The position numbers and the translations under genes are program-made. From contig NZ_FRAV01000016.1 in assembly GCF_900142445.1 (NCBI RefSeq), forward strand, positions 1-64,000: 64,000 nt of DNA, written 5' to 3'. The notes below the pieces were generated by a model. It did not search any database, was not told the origin of the DNA, and worked only from the letters and a program-made list of their open reading frames with translations. This stretch comes from Chryseobacterium polytrichastri (GTDB lineage: Bacteria; Bacteroidota; Bacteroidia; Flavobacteriales; Weeksellaceae). This document shows positions 23,710 to 32,587 of the stretch, in pieces (position 1 is the stretch's first letter; every line of letters starts with the position of its first letter).

Positions 23710-24468
23710 TTACAAATGAAAATACCTTGGATCCGGATATTCAAATTCAAAACCCAACTCTGAAATTAATTTTGCAGGTGATATCGTTCTCCCTTGAGTA
23801 GTACGTTCTCCTGAATACGGTAAATCTTTCTGAGCATTGATAATCTCTTCTTTATTAGGATGAACAGGCGCCACGACATTATATACTTTAGAATGAGATT
23901 CATTGTTCAGCATTTTTTCAACAACCGAACAAATATCAGCGTAATGAATATGGTTCACCAACAGATCCAAATTGGAAATATTATAATTCTTCAACAATCG
24001 TTGATCTCCCATTAATCCAGCCAATCTTAAAATATTGACTTGAGGAAATTTATTTTTTATAACACGCTCGCTTGGAATATCGTCCACCGATTTGTCGTCT
24101 TCTGTAAATTCTTTTTCAGCTTGGGGATAGACTCCCGTAGAACTCATCAAATAAAGCTGACCTTTATAATCTCCAAGGAATGTCAACAAGTTCTGAGCTT
24201 TTTCCTGCAATGGAATTTCCGCACCTCTTACTCCGGCAAAAGGAACCGTAATAATCACAGCATCCAATTGGCGTGCTACTTCCCATTCTTTCATCGTTTC
24301 AAGATGCTCGTCCGGAAAATCAACCAATGTGGTATGATATCCTTTTGACGTTAAATCTTCTATTTTAGAAGGAGATGTCGTGGTTGTGAAAATCTCATAC
24401 TGACCAGATAATCTCTCTGCAATATGATCTCCCAGCCAGCCGCATCCTATAATTCCTATTTTTTTCAT
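23710..24468 (-). CDS. NAD-dependent epimerase/YeeZ-like Rossmann protein
   Basis: A 252-residue SDR-like protein of the extended type. KKIGIIGCGWLGDHIAERL forms the Rossmann start, with TTTTSPSKIEDL and LYLMSSTGVYPQ after it (the Ser/Tyr region). Its overall layout resembles the YeeZ-like family. It probably acts on nucleotide sugars or related substrates, but the reaction is unknown. It ends 10 bp from the 3' end of the abortive infection gene. Confidence 0.75.
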   Translation of the reverse strand: MKKIGIIGCGWLGDHIAERLSGQYEIFTTTTSPSKIEDLTSKGYHTTLVDFPDEHLETMKEWEVARQLDAVIITVPFAGVRGAEIPLQEKAQNLLTFLGDYKGQLYLMSSTGVYPQAEKEFTEDDKSVDDIPSERVIKNKFPQVNILRLAGLMGDQRLLKNYNISNLDLLVNHIHYADICSVVEKMLNNESHSKVYNVVAPVHPNKEEIINAQKDLPYSGERTTQGRTISPAKLISELGFEFEYPDPRYFHL

Positions 24469-24535
24469 TGTTTAATTCTTTTGATTTATCAGTTACGAAA
24501 AACTGTTATTTGGAAACGTTACTTTAAAATCTTAT

Positions 24536-24991
24536 TTAATCTCCATCTCCTCCAATATAATTAAATTCCTTTGTTGAATAATGCAAAAATAATAAAACCA
24601 ATAAATCATCTACAGAATCATCCGCCTCTAGATAATACACAGGATCTTTAAATCTTTTTTTCTCAGTCCGGATTTCTATCAATAATTTTTCCTTCTCAAA
24701 TAATTGATTGGTTACTCCCAACTTGAAATAATAAACTCTGACATTTCCCCCTGATTTGATAATCCTTTCCTTTGCTAAATCAGTGAAATAAATAACACCT
24801 TTAGCCGTAAAAAGTTCCAAATCGTTTTTCAGAAAACCGACGTTCCTGATGTCATAACTTCTGGAATTAAGGATGATATAATGCCTACCAAAAAAGAGCT
24901 TTCTGATATGGACAATTCTTCCCATTTCATCATGATTTTCTGAAACTAAAATAAATTGATTTTTAAGAAGCTGAGCGGTATATTTTTTCAA
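24536..24991 (-). CDS. Hypothetical protein, last gene of the five-gene cluster
   Basis: A 151-residue soluble protein with no signal peptide and no recognisable family. The sequence reads as alternating short beta strands (RHYIILNSRSYDIRNVGFL) with an acidic C-terminus (YIGGDGD). Residues 128-138 are Leu/Phe-rich. It starts 8 bp after the TPR protein gene, so both are cotranscribed. The function cannot be guessed. Confidence 0.6.
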   Translation of the reverse strand: MKKYTAQLLKNQFILVSENHDEMGRIVHIRKLFFGRHYIILNSRSYDIRNVGFLKNDLELFTAKGVIYFTDLAKERIIKSGGNVRVYYFKLGVTNQLFEKEKLLIEIRTEKKRFKDPVYYLEADDSVDDLLVLLFLHYSTKEFNYIGGDGD

Positions 24992-24999
24992 AAAGTAAA

Positions 25000-25938
25000 C
25001 TATTTAAGCATTGGGAAAATCTTCTTTCTGAAGATGAAAATAATAAGTCCTGAAACAATCAATGCAAAAACAGAAACAAGCGTTTCCATCCATTGAGATC
25101 TTCTGGTTGGTTTTATTTGATACTTTCCTTCTTTTACTATTTTTCTTTCAATATTATCAATAACTTTTGGAGAATAAAGTTTACTTCTTTTTTCTATAAT
25201 TTGCCCTGCATATCCATATTTTTCAGCCAATTGATAATCCTCCATTGCCTCTTCTTTATCTCCGATCATATATGAAATATTTCCTAAATCAAATAAGAGT
25301 TGCGCAACAATTTTATCTTTTGGTTTTACAAAAGTGATCCTTTCATTCAGTTGATAATATAGCTCTTGCCTAAGAGTTAATAAGTCTTTTTTCTGCATAT
25401 CAGATGTTGGAAGTTTTTCTTTTCCAAAATCATTACCTAATAAAAATTCTGAATTTATAAATTGATCTCCCTTAATTTTAGCTCTTAAAATATTAACATG
25501 AATCCACTCTGAATCAAAATGAGATTTAGGATCAATTTTCACAGCTTTCTCAATCCATTTCAATGCTTCTGTATTATTCCCGATAAGTTCATATGCCGTT
25601 CCAATATTGGAAGCTGTAGAATAACGATTCGGTTCAAGAGTTTCAATCTTTTTATACAGTTCAATAGCTTCTTTGTATCTGCCTTGAATAATCAATATCA
25701 GTCCTTTATCTGATAAATAATTCAAATTATTAGTCTCCTTATAGCCTTTTTCAAGTGATTCTAAAACAGTAATTAAATCTTCTTTTCCTACGAACATATG
25801 ACCATAAGGAACAAAACCATCATAATCTTCATAAAGCATTGTACCATCTTCTAGCTTTAAGGTGTCACCATTTAAACAAGCCAGTGTAGGAGCTGAAAAT
25901 AGCACTCCGAAGAGTAAGCTATAGCAATATTTTTTCAT
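25000..25938 (-). CDS. TPR-repeat protein with C-terminal membrane anchor
   Basis: A 312-residue protein. A signal-like N-terminus (KKYCYSLLFGVLFSAPTLA) is followed by several TPR-type helix pairs (GLILIIQGRYKEAIELYKKI, AYELIGNNTEALKWIEKAV, ISYMIGDKEEAMEDYQLAE) and a C-terminal transmembrane segment (about residues 285-307). It probably builds a periplasmic protein-binding platform. Its ATG follows the stop codon of the preceding plug-like gene without a gap, so the two are translated together. Confidence 0.7.
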   Translation of the reverse strand: MKKYCYSLLFGVLFSAPTLACLNGDTLKLEDGTMLYEDYDGFVPYGHMFVGKEDLITVLESLEKGYKETNNLNYLSDKGLILIIQGRYKEAIELYKKIETLEPNRYSTASNIGTAYELIGNNTEALKWIEKAVKIDPKSHFDSEWIHVNILRAKIKGDQFINSEFLLGNDFGKEKLPTSDMQKKDLLTLRQELYYQLNERITFVKPKDKIVAQLLFDLGNISYMIGDKEEAMEDYQLAEKYGYAGQIIEKRSKLYSPKVIDNIERKIVKEGKYQIKPTRRSQWMETLVSVFALIVSGLIIFIFRKKIFPMLK

Positions 25939-26541
25939 TTACTCTTTTCTTTTACTCTTGATAACAATTACTCCATTTTTTCCTTTTTCGCCATAAACTG
26001 AAGTCGCAGAAGCTCCTTTTAAAACATTCACACTACCTATTACATTGGGGTTGAGTGCTCTAAACTCTTCTTCTTTAATTATTTTCTCATCCAACACAAA
26101 TAAAGGTTTCGCAGTATTTAGTTTTTCAGAACGGATACCTCCTAAAATAATTCTGTTTTTATTTACCGTATCTTTTTTAACATTCGCCGGTGCAACATAA
26201 GGTTTTCCTTTAAAATTCCGTTGCTTAATGGTATCATTTTTAATTTCACAATGTTGCGCCTTTATAGAGACCATTCCTCCGGCAGTTAAAATAAATCCCA
26301 CCGCAAATTTTGTAAAAAGCGAATTAATATAGGAATATTGGAGGTCTCTATTAAGTTGTCCTTCATTAAAATTCCCGCACACATTTTCTGAAGAATTCGA
26401 AAAAACATCTATAATTTCTTCATCCGAAGCAACGGTAAAATCTGTAACCTTTGTAGAACAAACCGCACAAAATCTTCCTTTTTCTTCAATTTTCATCTTG
26501 TCCCAGTTTTCATGACATGGTTTTGGTACTGTAATTTTCAT
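25939..26541 (-). CDS. Protein with N-terminal Cys motif, one membrane span and TonB-plug-like C-terminus
   Basis: A 200-residue protein. The N-terminal 68 residues have a Cys arrangement (C9-H10, C25-x-x-C28, C55) in CHENWDKM, GRFCAVCSTKVTDFT and CGNF, a small metal-ribbon-like domain recurrent in Bacteroidota membrane proteins. A transmembrane segment lies about residues 75-92. The C-terminus resembles a TonB plug: PLFVLDEKIIKEEEFRALNP, VNVLKGASATSVYGEKGKNG and VIVIKSKRK. The plug lacks any beta-barrel, so it is a soluble plug mimic in the periplasm. It may recruit TonB or a receptor. Function unknown. Confidence 0.6.
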   Translation of the reverse strand: MKITVPKPCHENWDKMKIEEKGRFCAVCSTKVTDFTVASDEEIIDVFSNSSENVCGNFNEGQLNRDLQYSYINSLFTKFAVGFILTAGGMVSIKAQHCEIKNDTIKQRNFKGKPYVAPANVKKDTVNKNRIILGGIRSEKLNTAKPLFVLDEKIIKEEEFRALNPNVIGSVNVLKGASATSVYGEKGKNGVIVIKSKRKE

Positions 26542-26601
26542 ATTAACTATTTATTACTAAAGATGCTTTTTCTTATACAAAGGTTGGAAACTGCTCCTCA
26601 A

Positions 26602-27612
26602 CTATTTTATCTTTTGATATTCCCTATTTGAAACCATCACAGAATCATTAAGCGTTCTCAAAAAAGCCAACAAATTTTCTTTCTCCTTTGGACTAAAAAC
26701 AATCGGATATTGAAGTTCTTTCGCTAAGGTCGGGCTTTTTTCTATACCTTTTTCGTAATGTTCCAAGACTTCATTCAGGGTTTGAAATCTTCCGTCATGC
26801 ATATAAGGATAGGTGTAAGAAAGATTTCTGAGGCTTGGAATTTTGAACATCAGTTTATCTTCCGGTTCCATTGTTTTATTCCATTTTCCGTAATCTTTGA
26901 GTTCAGGATTAATAGGAAGTCCATTATTTGCAAAACCATAATTGGAAAACAAAGGCTCTGTATGACACGAACTGCAATTGTTTTTAAATAATTGATATCC
27001 ATTAGCTTCCGCTTCGGTAAATTCTGCTTTGCCTTGCTTTACTTTATCATACTTAGAATTGGCAGAAACAATCGTCAATTGAAACTGCGAAAGTGATTTC
27101 ATAATCCGTTCCGTAGTTGCTAAACTGTCACCAAAACTTCTGTAGAAAAGCGTTTTATATTCTTTTGATTTATTTAGTTTTCGGACAACCGCATTAATGT
27201 CCTCCCCCATTTCTTTTGGATGATTAATTGGAGCCAACGCCTGAACATCAATATTCACAACCGAGCCATCCCACATGAATTTCTTCTGCCAAGCAAGATT
27301 GAATATCGCGGGTGAATTTCGGTCGCCAATTCCATCTTCAATACCTTTGCTTAAACCATTTCCTGCATGGGAAAAGGCTTGGTTTGAATTATGACAGGAA
27401 GAACACGAAATCGTATGATCTCTCGATAAAATTGGGTCGTAAAATAGTTTTCTACCTAATTCTATTTTAGCACGTTTTAAGGGATTTGTTTTAAAGTCAT
27501 ACACCGGTTTTGGAAAATAAGAAGGATACACCAACGGAATTTCTTGAAGGCTGTAAAATGCCATCAGTATAAAAAGTGTGAGAAATCCGAGAGGTTTTAG
27601 TTTTGAATACAC
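26602..27612 (-). CDS. Diheme cytochrome c peroxidase (CcpA/MauG family)
   Basis: A 336-residue protein starting at GTG 27612 (the frame begins directly after the upstream HTH gene). It has an N-terminal hydrophobic segment (residues 8-22) and two CxxCH haem sites, C70-C73-H74 and C213-C216-H217. Around them are GRKLFYDPILSRDHTISC, NRNSP-type GDRNSPAIFNLA and the C-terminal SLRNLSYTYPYMHDGR. It reduces hydrogen peroxide in the periplasm using cytochrome electrons. A 60-bp gap leads to the Cys/plug protein gene. Confidence 0.92.
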   Translation of the reverse strand: MYSKLKPLGFLTLFILMAFYSLQEIPLVYPSYFPKPVYDFKTNPLKRAKIELGRKLFYDPILSRDHTISCSSCHNSNQAFSHAGNGLSKGIEDGIGDRNSPAIFNLAWQKKFMWDGSVVNIDVQALAPINHPKEMGEDINAVVRKLNKSKEYKTLFYRSFGDSLATTERIMKSLSQFQLTIVSANSKYDKVKQGKAEFTEAEANGYQLFKNNCSSCHTEPLFSNYGFANNGLPINPELKDYGKWNKTMEPEDKLMFKIPSLRNLSYTYPYMHDGRFQTLNEVLEHYEKGIEKSPTLAKELQYPIVFSPKEKENLLAFLRTLNDSVMVSNREYQKIK

Positions 27613-27613
27613 G

Positions 27614-27952
27614 TTATTTGATATCTTCTGTTTTCTTTTCTATGCGTTTTTTCATATCTTCTAAAATAACTTCTCCAGAAATTCCTTTTCCGTTTTCAAA
27701 GTCTTGTTCAGTTTGTTTCAATGATTCCAAAATTTCCTCTTTGGTTTCGTTTCTCCATTGTCTTAGTTCAATGGTTTTTGAAATGATTAAAAGCTCTTCT
27801 GGTGTAAATCTTTTTTCTTTCAGTTTTTTGAAAAAAGTAGGCTTTTTAATTCCAGATTCCTCAATAATATATGACATTTTGAAAGGAGAATTTTTTAAAA
27901 TCTCATCAATACTATTTTGAATCTCGATATATTTTTCTATTTCTGCTATCAT
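27614..27952 (-). CDS. Small helix-turn-helix protein upstream of the diheme peroxidase
   Basis: A 112-residue protein with an N-terminal helical part (SIDEILKNSPFKMSYIIEESG), an HTH-like IKKPTFFKKLKEKRFTPEELL, and a Glu/Lys-rich helical tail (KKRIEKKTEDIK). It looks like a small XRE- or antitoxin-type DNA-binding protein, but no toxin gene of matching orientation is present beside it. It ends 1 bp before the start of the peroxidase gene, so it is cotranscribed and may regulate it. Confidence 0.6.
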   Translation of the reverse strand: MIAEIEKYIEIQNSIDEILKNSPFKMSYIIEESGIKKPTFFKKLKEKRFTPEELLIISKTIELRQWRNETKEEILESLKQTEQDFENGKGISGEVILEDMKKRIEKKTEDIK

Positions 27953-28168
27953 TATTTTACGTTTTTTGGTATCGTTTTATGATACAAATATAGGAAACAA
28001 ATTGTTTTCTTAATAATCTTTTTCGATTTCTAGAGCTCTCTAATTATTACGAGCATCTTATATTAAAATCTCAGGGATTAGTTAATTTTGGCAGATTTTT
28101 TTTATCATAAGAAGTTAGATTATAGAAAATGTAATCAATCTTGAAATAAATAGTTTAACAGTTATTTG

Positions 28169-28176
28169 TATATTTG
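28169..28176 (+). promoter_or_regulatory. TAnnTTTG element of the Mrr-nSTAND gene
   Basis: TATATTTG is an exact -7 match with a TTG at 28141 (25 bp upstream). The predicted start of transcription is near 28183, 19 bp before the ATG. Confidence 0.5.
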
Positions 28177-28201
28177 ATTTACAAGAAAATTACCAGAAAA
28201 T

Positions 28202-30403
28202 ATGGCGCAATATGACTTCTCAACTTTAAGCAGCTCAGATCTTGAAGATTTAGTTTGTGATCTTTTAAATGCCGAAGTTCCAAATGATTCTCCAATTAAA
28301 TATAAAACTTTTAAAGATGGTAAAGATCAAGGAATTGATTTATTATATTCTACAGAACATAACACACATGAACATGTTGGACAAGTAAAACATTATTATA
28401 GGACAGGTTTTGATGGGATGTTTCGAAAACTAGAAAATGAAGAAGTCGAAAAAGTTAAAAAACTTGCTCCAACAAATTACATCTTCGCAACTTCAGTAGA
28501 TCTTGGAGTAGGAGATACAAAAAAAATTAGTGATATTTTTCATCCATACATTAAGAATTTGAACGACATATATGGTAAAAAAGATTTAAATAGACTAATA
28601 GAAAGTCACGAAGATATTCTAAACATACATTATAAGTTATGGTTTTCGGATACATCAGTTTTAACAAAAATCTTAAATTCCGATCTTCAATTTCGATCAA
28701 CAGATTTTATTGAATATGAATTAGCAAAAAGAATAAGGTTTTATGTAAAAACTCCACTGTTTGATGTTGTGAGAGATAGCTTGAAAGAAAACAATTTTGT
28801 AATAATTACGGGAGATCCTGGTGTTGGTAAAACAACTTTAGCTGAGATGTTGACATACGAATATATAAATGAAAACTATCAACTTCTTTATATACTTGAT
28901 GATATTAAAGAGATTGACAGAGTACTTAAAAATGATCTGTCTAAGCAGATATTTTACTTTGATGACTTTTTAGGTAGTAATTCTGCAGAAATAAATAAAG
29001 CACAAGGAAGTGAAAGTGCACTTTTAGGAATTATTGGAAGTATAAAAAGGATGACAAACAAAAAATTAATTTTTACTACAAGAAGTATTGTTCTAAATAC
29101 CGTAATACAGAAATCAGATCGATTTAGAAGATTTAGCAAAAACTTAAATGAGGCTGTTTTTCATCTAAAAGAATATTCAGAAAATATCAAAGAAAAATTA
29201 CTTAGAAACCATATTGATGAATCTGAAATGGCTGATGATTTAAAATCTTTAATTGAAAGAAAAGATTTATTTGATTTTATTACATCACACAAAAACTTCA
29301 ATCCTAGATCTGTAGAATTTATTACATCAAAAGAAAACGTTGAAAAATACAATGCTAAAACTTTCGAAAAATACATTCGTGAAAATTTTAATAATCCAAC
29401 AGAAATTTGGAAACATGCTTATGAACAACAAATTGATTACATAGATCGCTGGCTACTAAGTACACTTTTAACATTTAATGAAAGGGTAGATATAAATTTA
29501 CTAGAAAAAGCTTTTAATAAGAGAATTGATTATTGTACTTCCAAAGATTCCGTTCTTCCAATAAATCCATTTAAAAATGCCCTAGATAAGCTTGATAAAG
29601 GATTTATCATTAGAAAAAATAATACTGTGGATTTTATTAATCCTTCTCTAAAAGACTTTTTAATAAATTATATTCAAACTGATACAAGAGAAATAAATTT
29701 AATGGTAGATTCTATTAAATATATTCAACAAGTTTCTGAATTAGTTTTATCACTAACTGAATTCCATAATATATTATTTCCAGCAGATTTAGTTTTAGAT
29801 ATGATGAATAATTATGATAGTTATGTTAGAAAATCTTTCCGAGATGAAGATCTAATTCACTTAGCAACTTTTGTAAATTCTCATTTTGAAGAATATACTA
29901 AATATGACTTTTTAGTAAAAATCATTAAAGATATCAATGACTGGGAGGCTCTTCATACTAATTATAGACTAAATATAGCCTTTAAAAAATTTGTTACGGA
30001 AACAAATGAAAATTATTATGTTAAAAAAGCCTTGGATAGTAGAACCGAAGAAATAGTTAATGAACTTGTTATTGGAGAATACGATATTGAGTCAGCTGTA
30101 GAACTTCTGGAAAATTTAAAAGATACTTTTGATATTGATTTTCATGCTTTTGACTCGTATACAATTATAAATCATCTAGATAGCATTTTTTCTGATTACA
30201 TATTTACTGAAGCTGAAAATCTTAAAGATTGGGCAACTGATACAACAGAAGTAAATGAAATTATAGATAAATTAAATTATTTGGGTGAAAAAATTAATGA
30301 TTTAGGATTATCTTATGAAATTAATTTATCTGAGCTAGATTGTGATTGGGATGAAATAGCTAGAATAAATGAATTCAATCGTCAAATGGAAAAAAATGAT
30401 TGA
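28202..30403 (+). CDS. Mrr-like nuclease fused to a STAND (nSTAND3-type) NTPase, probable anti-phage protein
   Basis: A 733-residue protein. Residues 1-130 resemble the Mrr-type restriction endonuclease fold: helix LEDLVCDLL, then D46 in DQGIDLLY and Q61-V-K63 in GQVKHYY (the D...QxK form of PD-(D/E)xK). The NTPase follows, with Walker A GDPGVGKTT (204-212), Walker B FYFDDF (251-256) and a sensor-like FTTR (291-294). Residues 310-390 give the LKEYSENIKEKLL winged part. The C-terminal 270 residues are helical and probably sense a target. This build (nuclease, STAND switch, sensor) matches Avs-like defence proteins. The gene is AT-rich and stands alone. The family call is by eye. Confidence 0.78.
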   Translation: MAQYDFSTLSSSDLEDLVCDLLNAEVPNDSPIKYKTFKDGKDQGIDLLYSTEHNTHEHVGQVKHYYRTGFDGMFRKLENEEVEKVKKLAPTNYIFATSVDLGVGDTKKISDIFHPYIKNLNDIYGKKDLNRLIESHEDILNIHYKLWFSDTSVLTKILNSDLQFRSTDFIEYELAKRIRFYVKTPLFDVVRDSLKENNFVIITGDPGVGKTTLAEMLTYEYINENYQLLYILDDIKEIDRVLKNDLSKQIFYFDDFLGSNSAEINKAQGSESALLGIIGSIKRMTNKKLIFTTRSIVLNTVIQKSDRFRRFSKNLNEAVFHLKEYSENIKEKLLRNHIDESEMADDLKSLIERKDLFDFITSHKNFNPRSVEFITSKENVEKYNAKTFEKYIRENFNNPTEIWKHAYEQQIDYIDRWLLSTLLTFNERVDINLLEKAFNKRIDYCTSKDSVLPINPFKNALDKLDKGFIIRKNNTVDFINPSLKDFLINYIQTDTREINLMVDSIKYIQQVSELVLSLTEFHNILFPADLVLDMMNNYDSYVRKSFRDEDLIHLATFVNSHFEEYTKYDFLVKIIKDINDWEALHTNYRLNIAFKKFVTETNENYYVKKALDSRTEEIVNELVIGEYDIESAVELLENLKDTFDIDFHAFDSYTIINHLDSIFSDYIFTEAENLKDWATDTTEVNEIIDKLNYLGEKINDLGLSYEINLSELDCDWDEIARINEFNRQMEKND

Positions 30404-30440
30404 AACCAATATTAAAAATTACAAAATCAATATTACCACA

Positions 30441-30468
30441 AAAAAAACCTGCTTCACAGCAGGTTTTT
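30441..30468. terminator. Bidirectional terminator between the Mrr-nSTAND gene and hutU
   Basis: AAAAACCTGCT pairs perfectly with AGCAGGTTTTT around a TCAC loop, with A- and T-tracts on both sides. Confidence 0.85.
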
Positions 30469-30485
30469 CAATATCTAAAAAGTTT

Positions 30486-32471
30486 TTAAAACAAATCTTC
30501 ATCCACAAAATTCGGCAACGTCACTTTCAAATTCGGTTCCATTTCCATCGCTCTTTTAATAGCGAAAACGGCACCTTCATTTCTAGCCCAGCTTCTTCTT
30601 GAAATCCCGTTGTTAACGTCCCAGAAAAGCATTGATTTTAATCTTCTGTCGGCATCATCGCTTCCATCTAGCAACATTCCGAAACCACCGTTGATTACTT
30701 CTCCCCAGCCAACTCCACCTCCATTGTGAATGGAAACCCAAGTTGCGCCACGGAAACTATCACCGATCACATTTTGAATTGCCATATCTGCTGTAAACCT
30801 TGAACCGTCATAAATATTGGAAGTCTCTCTGTAAGGTGAATCCGTTCCCGATACATCATGATGATCTCTCCCTAAAACGACAGGTCCGATTTCTCCATTT
30901 TTGATGGCTTTGTTGAAAGCTTCAGCGATTTTCATTCTTCCTTCTGCATCGGCGTATAAAATTCTCGCTTGAGAGCCAACGACCAATTTATTTTCCTGTG
31001 CTCCTTTGATCCACTGAATATTATCTTTCATCTGCTGTTGAATTTCTTCAGGAGATGTTTTGATCATTTCTTCTAAAACCTGACACGCAATTTCATCCGT
31101 TTTCTGTAAATCTTCCGGTTTTCCGCTTGAGCAAACCCAACGGAATGGTCCGAAACCATAATCGAAACACATAGGTCCCATAATATCCTGAACATAACTC
31201 GGATATTTAAATTCTTTTCCAATCGTCGGATTGTCAGACATTACATCTGCTCCGGCTCTTGATGCTTCCAATAAAAAGGCATTTCCATAATCGAAGAAAT
31301 ACGTTCCTTTTTCTGTATGTTTATTGATTGCTGCCGCATGTCTTCTTAAGGTTTCCTGAACTTTTTCTTTGAATAATTCAGGATCTTCAGCCATCATTTT
31401 GTTAGATTCTTCAAAACTTTGTCCTGCAGGATAATATCCTCCAGCCCAAGGGTTGTGAAGGGATGTTTGATCTGAACCAATATCAATTCTTAGATTTTCC
31501 TGATCAAATTTTTCCCAAACCTCAACAATGTTTCCAAGATAAGCCAGAGAAACGGTCTCTTTACTGTCTTGAGCTTTCTTGACTCTTGCTACCAATTCAT
31601 CCAAATTTTCGTGAATTTCATTCACCCATTTTTGCTCGTGACGAATCTTTGTAATTTTAGGATTTACCTCAGCACAAACCGTAACACAACCAGCAATATT
31701 TCCTGCTTTTGGCTGAGCTCCACTCATTCCTCCTAAACCTGAAGTAATGAAAAGTCCACCTTTGGGTTCTTTATTAATTTTTCTGAAAGCGTTTAAAACC
31801 GTAATAGTAGTTCCATGAACAATCCCTTGCGGGCCGATATACATATAACTTCCAGCGGTCATTTGCCCGTATTGCGTAACCCCAAGTGCATTGAATTTCT
31901 CCCAATCATCTGGCTTAGAATAATTTGGAATCATCATTCCATTGGTTACTACCACTCTCGGCGCATCTTTATGAGAAGGAAACAATCCCATCGGATGTCC
32001 TGAATACATGGTCAATGTCTGCTCATTTGTCATTTCCGACAAATACTTCATGGTCAAAAGATATTGAGCCCAGTTGGAGAAAACAGCCCCATTTCCACCA
32101 TACGTAATTAATTCGTGAGGATGCTGAGCCACTGCATAATCCAGATTATTCTGAATCATCAACATAATCGATTTTGCCTGCTCAGATTTTCCGGGATATT
32201 CTGAAATTGGTCTTGCCTTCATTTCATAATCCGGACGGAAACGGTACATGTAAATTCTACCGTATTTTTCTAATTCTTCTTTAAATTCAGGCAACAACTC
32301 TGCATGAAACTGAGGTTCAAAATAACGCAACGCATTTTTTAAGGCTAGTTTTTTCTCTTCTTCCCCTAAAATTTCTTTACGCTTCGGTGCATGGTTTATA
32401 TTGGTATCGTATGGTTTTGGTTGAGGTAATTGATTAGGAATACCTTGCTGTATTTGTTCTTGGAAAGTCAT
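30486..32471 (-). CDS. hutU: Urocanate hydratase
   Basis: A 661-residue urocanase, longer than the usual 550-560 because of an N-terminal extension of about 80 residues and internal inserts, as in other Bacteroidota forms. Recognisable parts are LITYGGNGAVFSNWAQY, MYSGHPMGLFP, VTNGMMIPNY, GGMSGAQPKAGNIAG, LLSSDQTSLHNP-like IGSDQTSLHNPWAGGYYP and FVDYGNAF-like FFDYGNAFLLEASRAGADV, then RDHHDVSGTDSPYRETS and SIHNGGGVGWGEVINGG near the end. It converts urocanate to imidazolonepropionate in histidine breakdown. No other hut gene is adjacent. Confidence 0.94.
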   Translation of the reverse strand: MTFQEQIQQGIPNQLPQPKPYDTNINHAPKRKEILGEEEKKLALKNALRYFEPQFHAELLPEFKEELEKYGRIYMYRFRPDYEMKARPISEYPGKSEQAKSIMLMIQNNLDYAVAQHPHELITYGGNGAVFSNWAQYLLTMKYLSEMTNEQTLTMYSGHPMGLFPSHKDAPRVVVTNGMMIPNYSKPDDWEKFNALGVTQYGQMTAGSYMYIGPQGIVHGTTITVLNAFRKINKEPKGGLFITSGLGGMSGAQPKAGNIAGCVTVCAEVNPKITKIRHEQKWVNEIHENLDELVARVKKAQDSKETVSLAYLGNIVEVWEKFDQENLRIDIGSDQTSLHNPWAGGYYPAGQSFEESNKMMAEDPELFKEKVQETLRRHAAAINKHTEKGTYFFDYGNAFLLEASRAGADVMSDNPTIGKEFKYPSYVQDIMGPMCFDYGFGPFRWVCSSGKPEDLQKTDEIACQVLEEMIKTSPEEIQQQMKDNIQWIKGAQENKLVVGSQARILYADAEGRMKIAEAFNKAIKNGEIGPVVLGRDHHDVSGTDSPYRETSNIYDGSRFTADMAIQNVIGDSFRGATWVSIHNGGGVGWGEVINGGFGMLLDGSDDADRRLKSMLFWDVNNGISRRSWARNEGAVFAIKRAMEMEPNLKVTLPNFVDEDLF

Positions 32472-32587
32472 ATTGTTATATAAAGTTCTTAGTTTAATTT
32501 GAAAGTCTTAAAGATATTCAAATTAGAAAATACAATGCAACTAAACGATAAAAATTCCTTCTATAATTACAGGAAAAGTTTAAAAAA

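Noticed and set aside
27603..27920. 105-codon frame on the plus strand as a toxin partner for the HTH protein
   Set aside because: It is fully antisense to the HTH gene and has no domain features.
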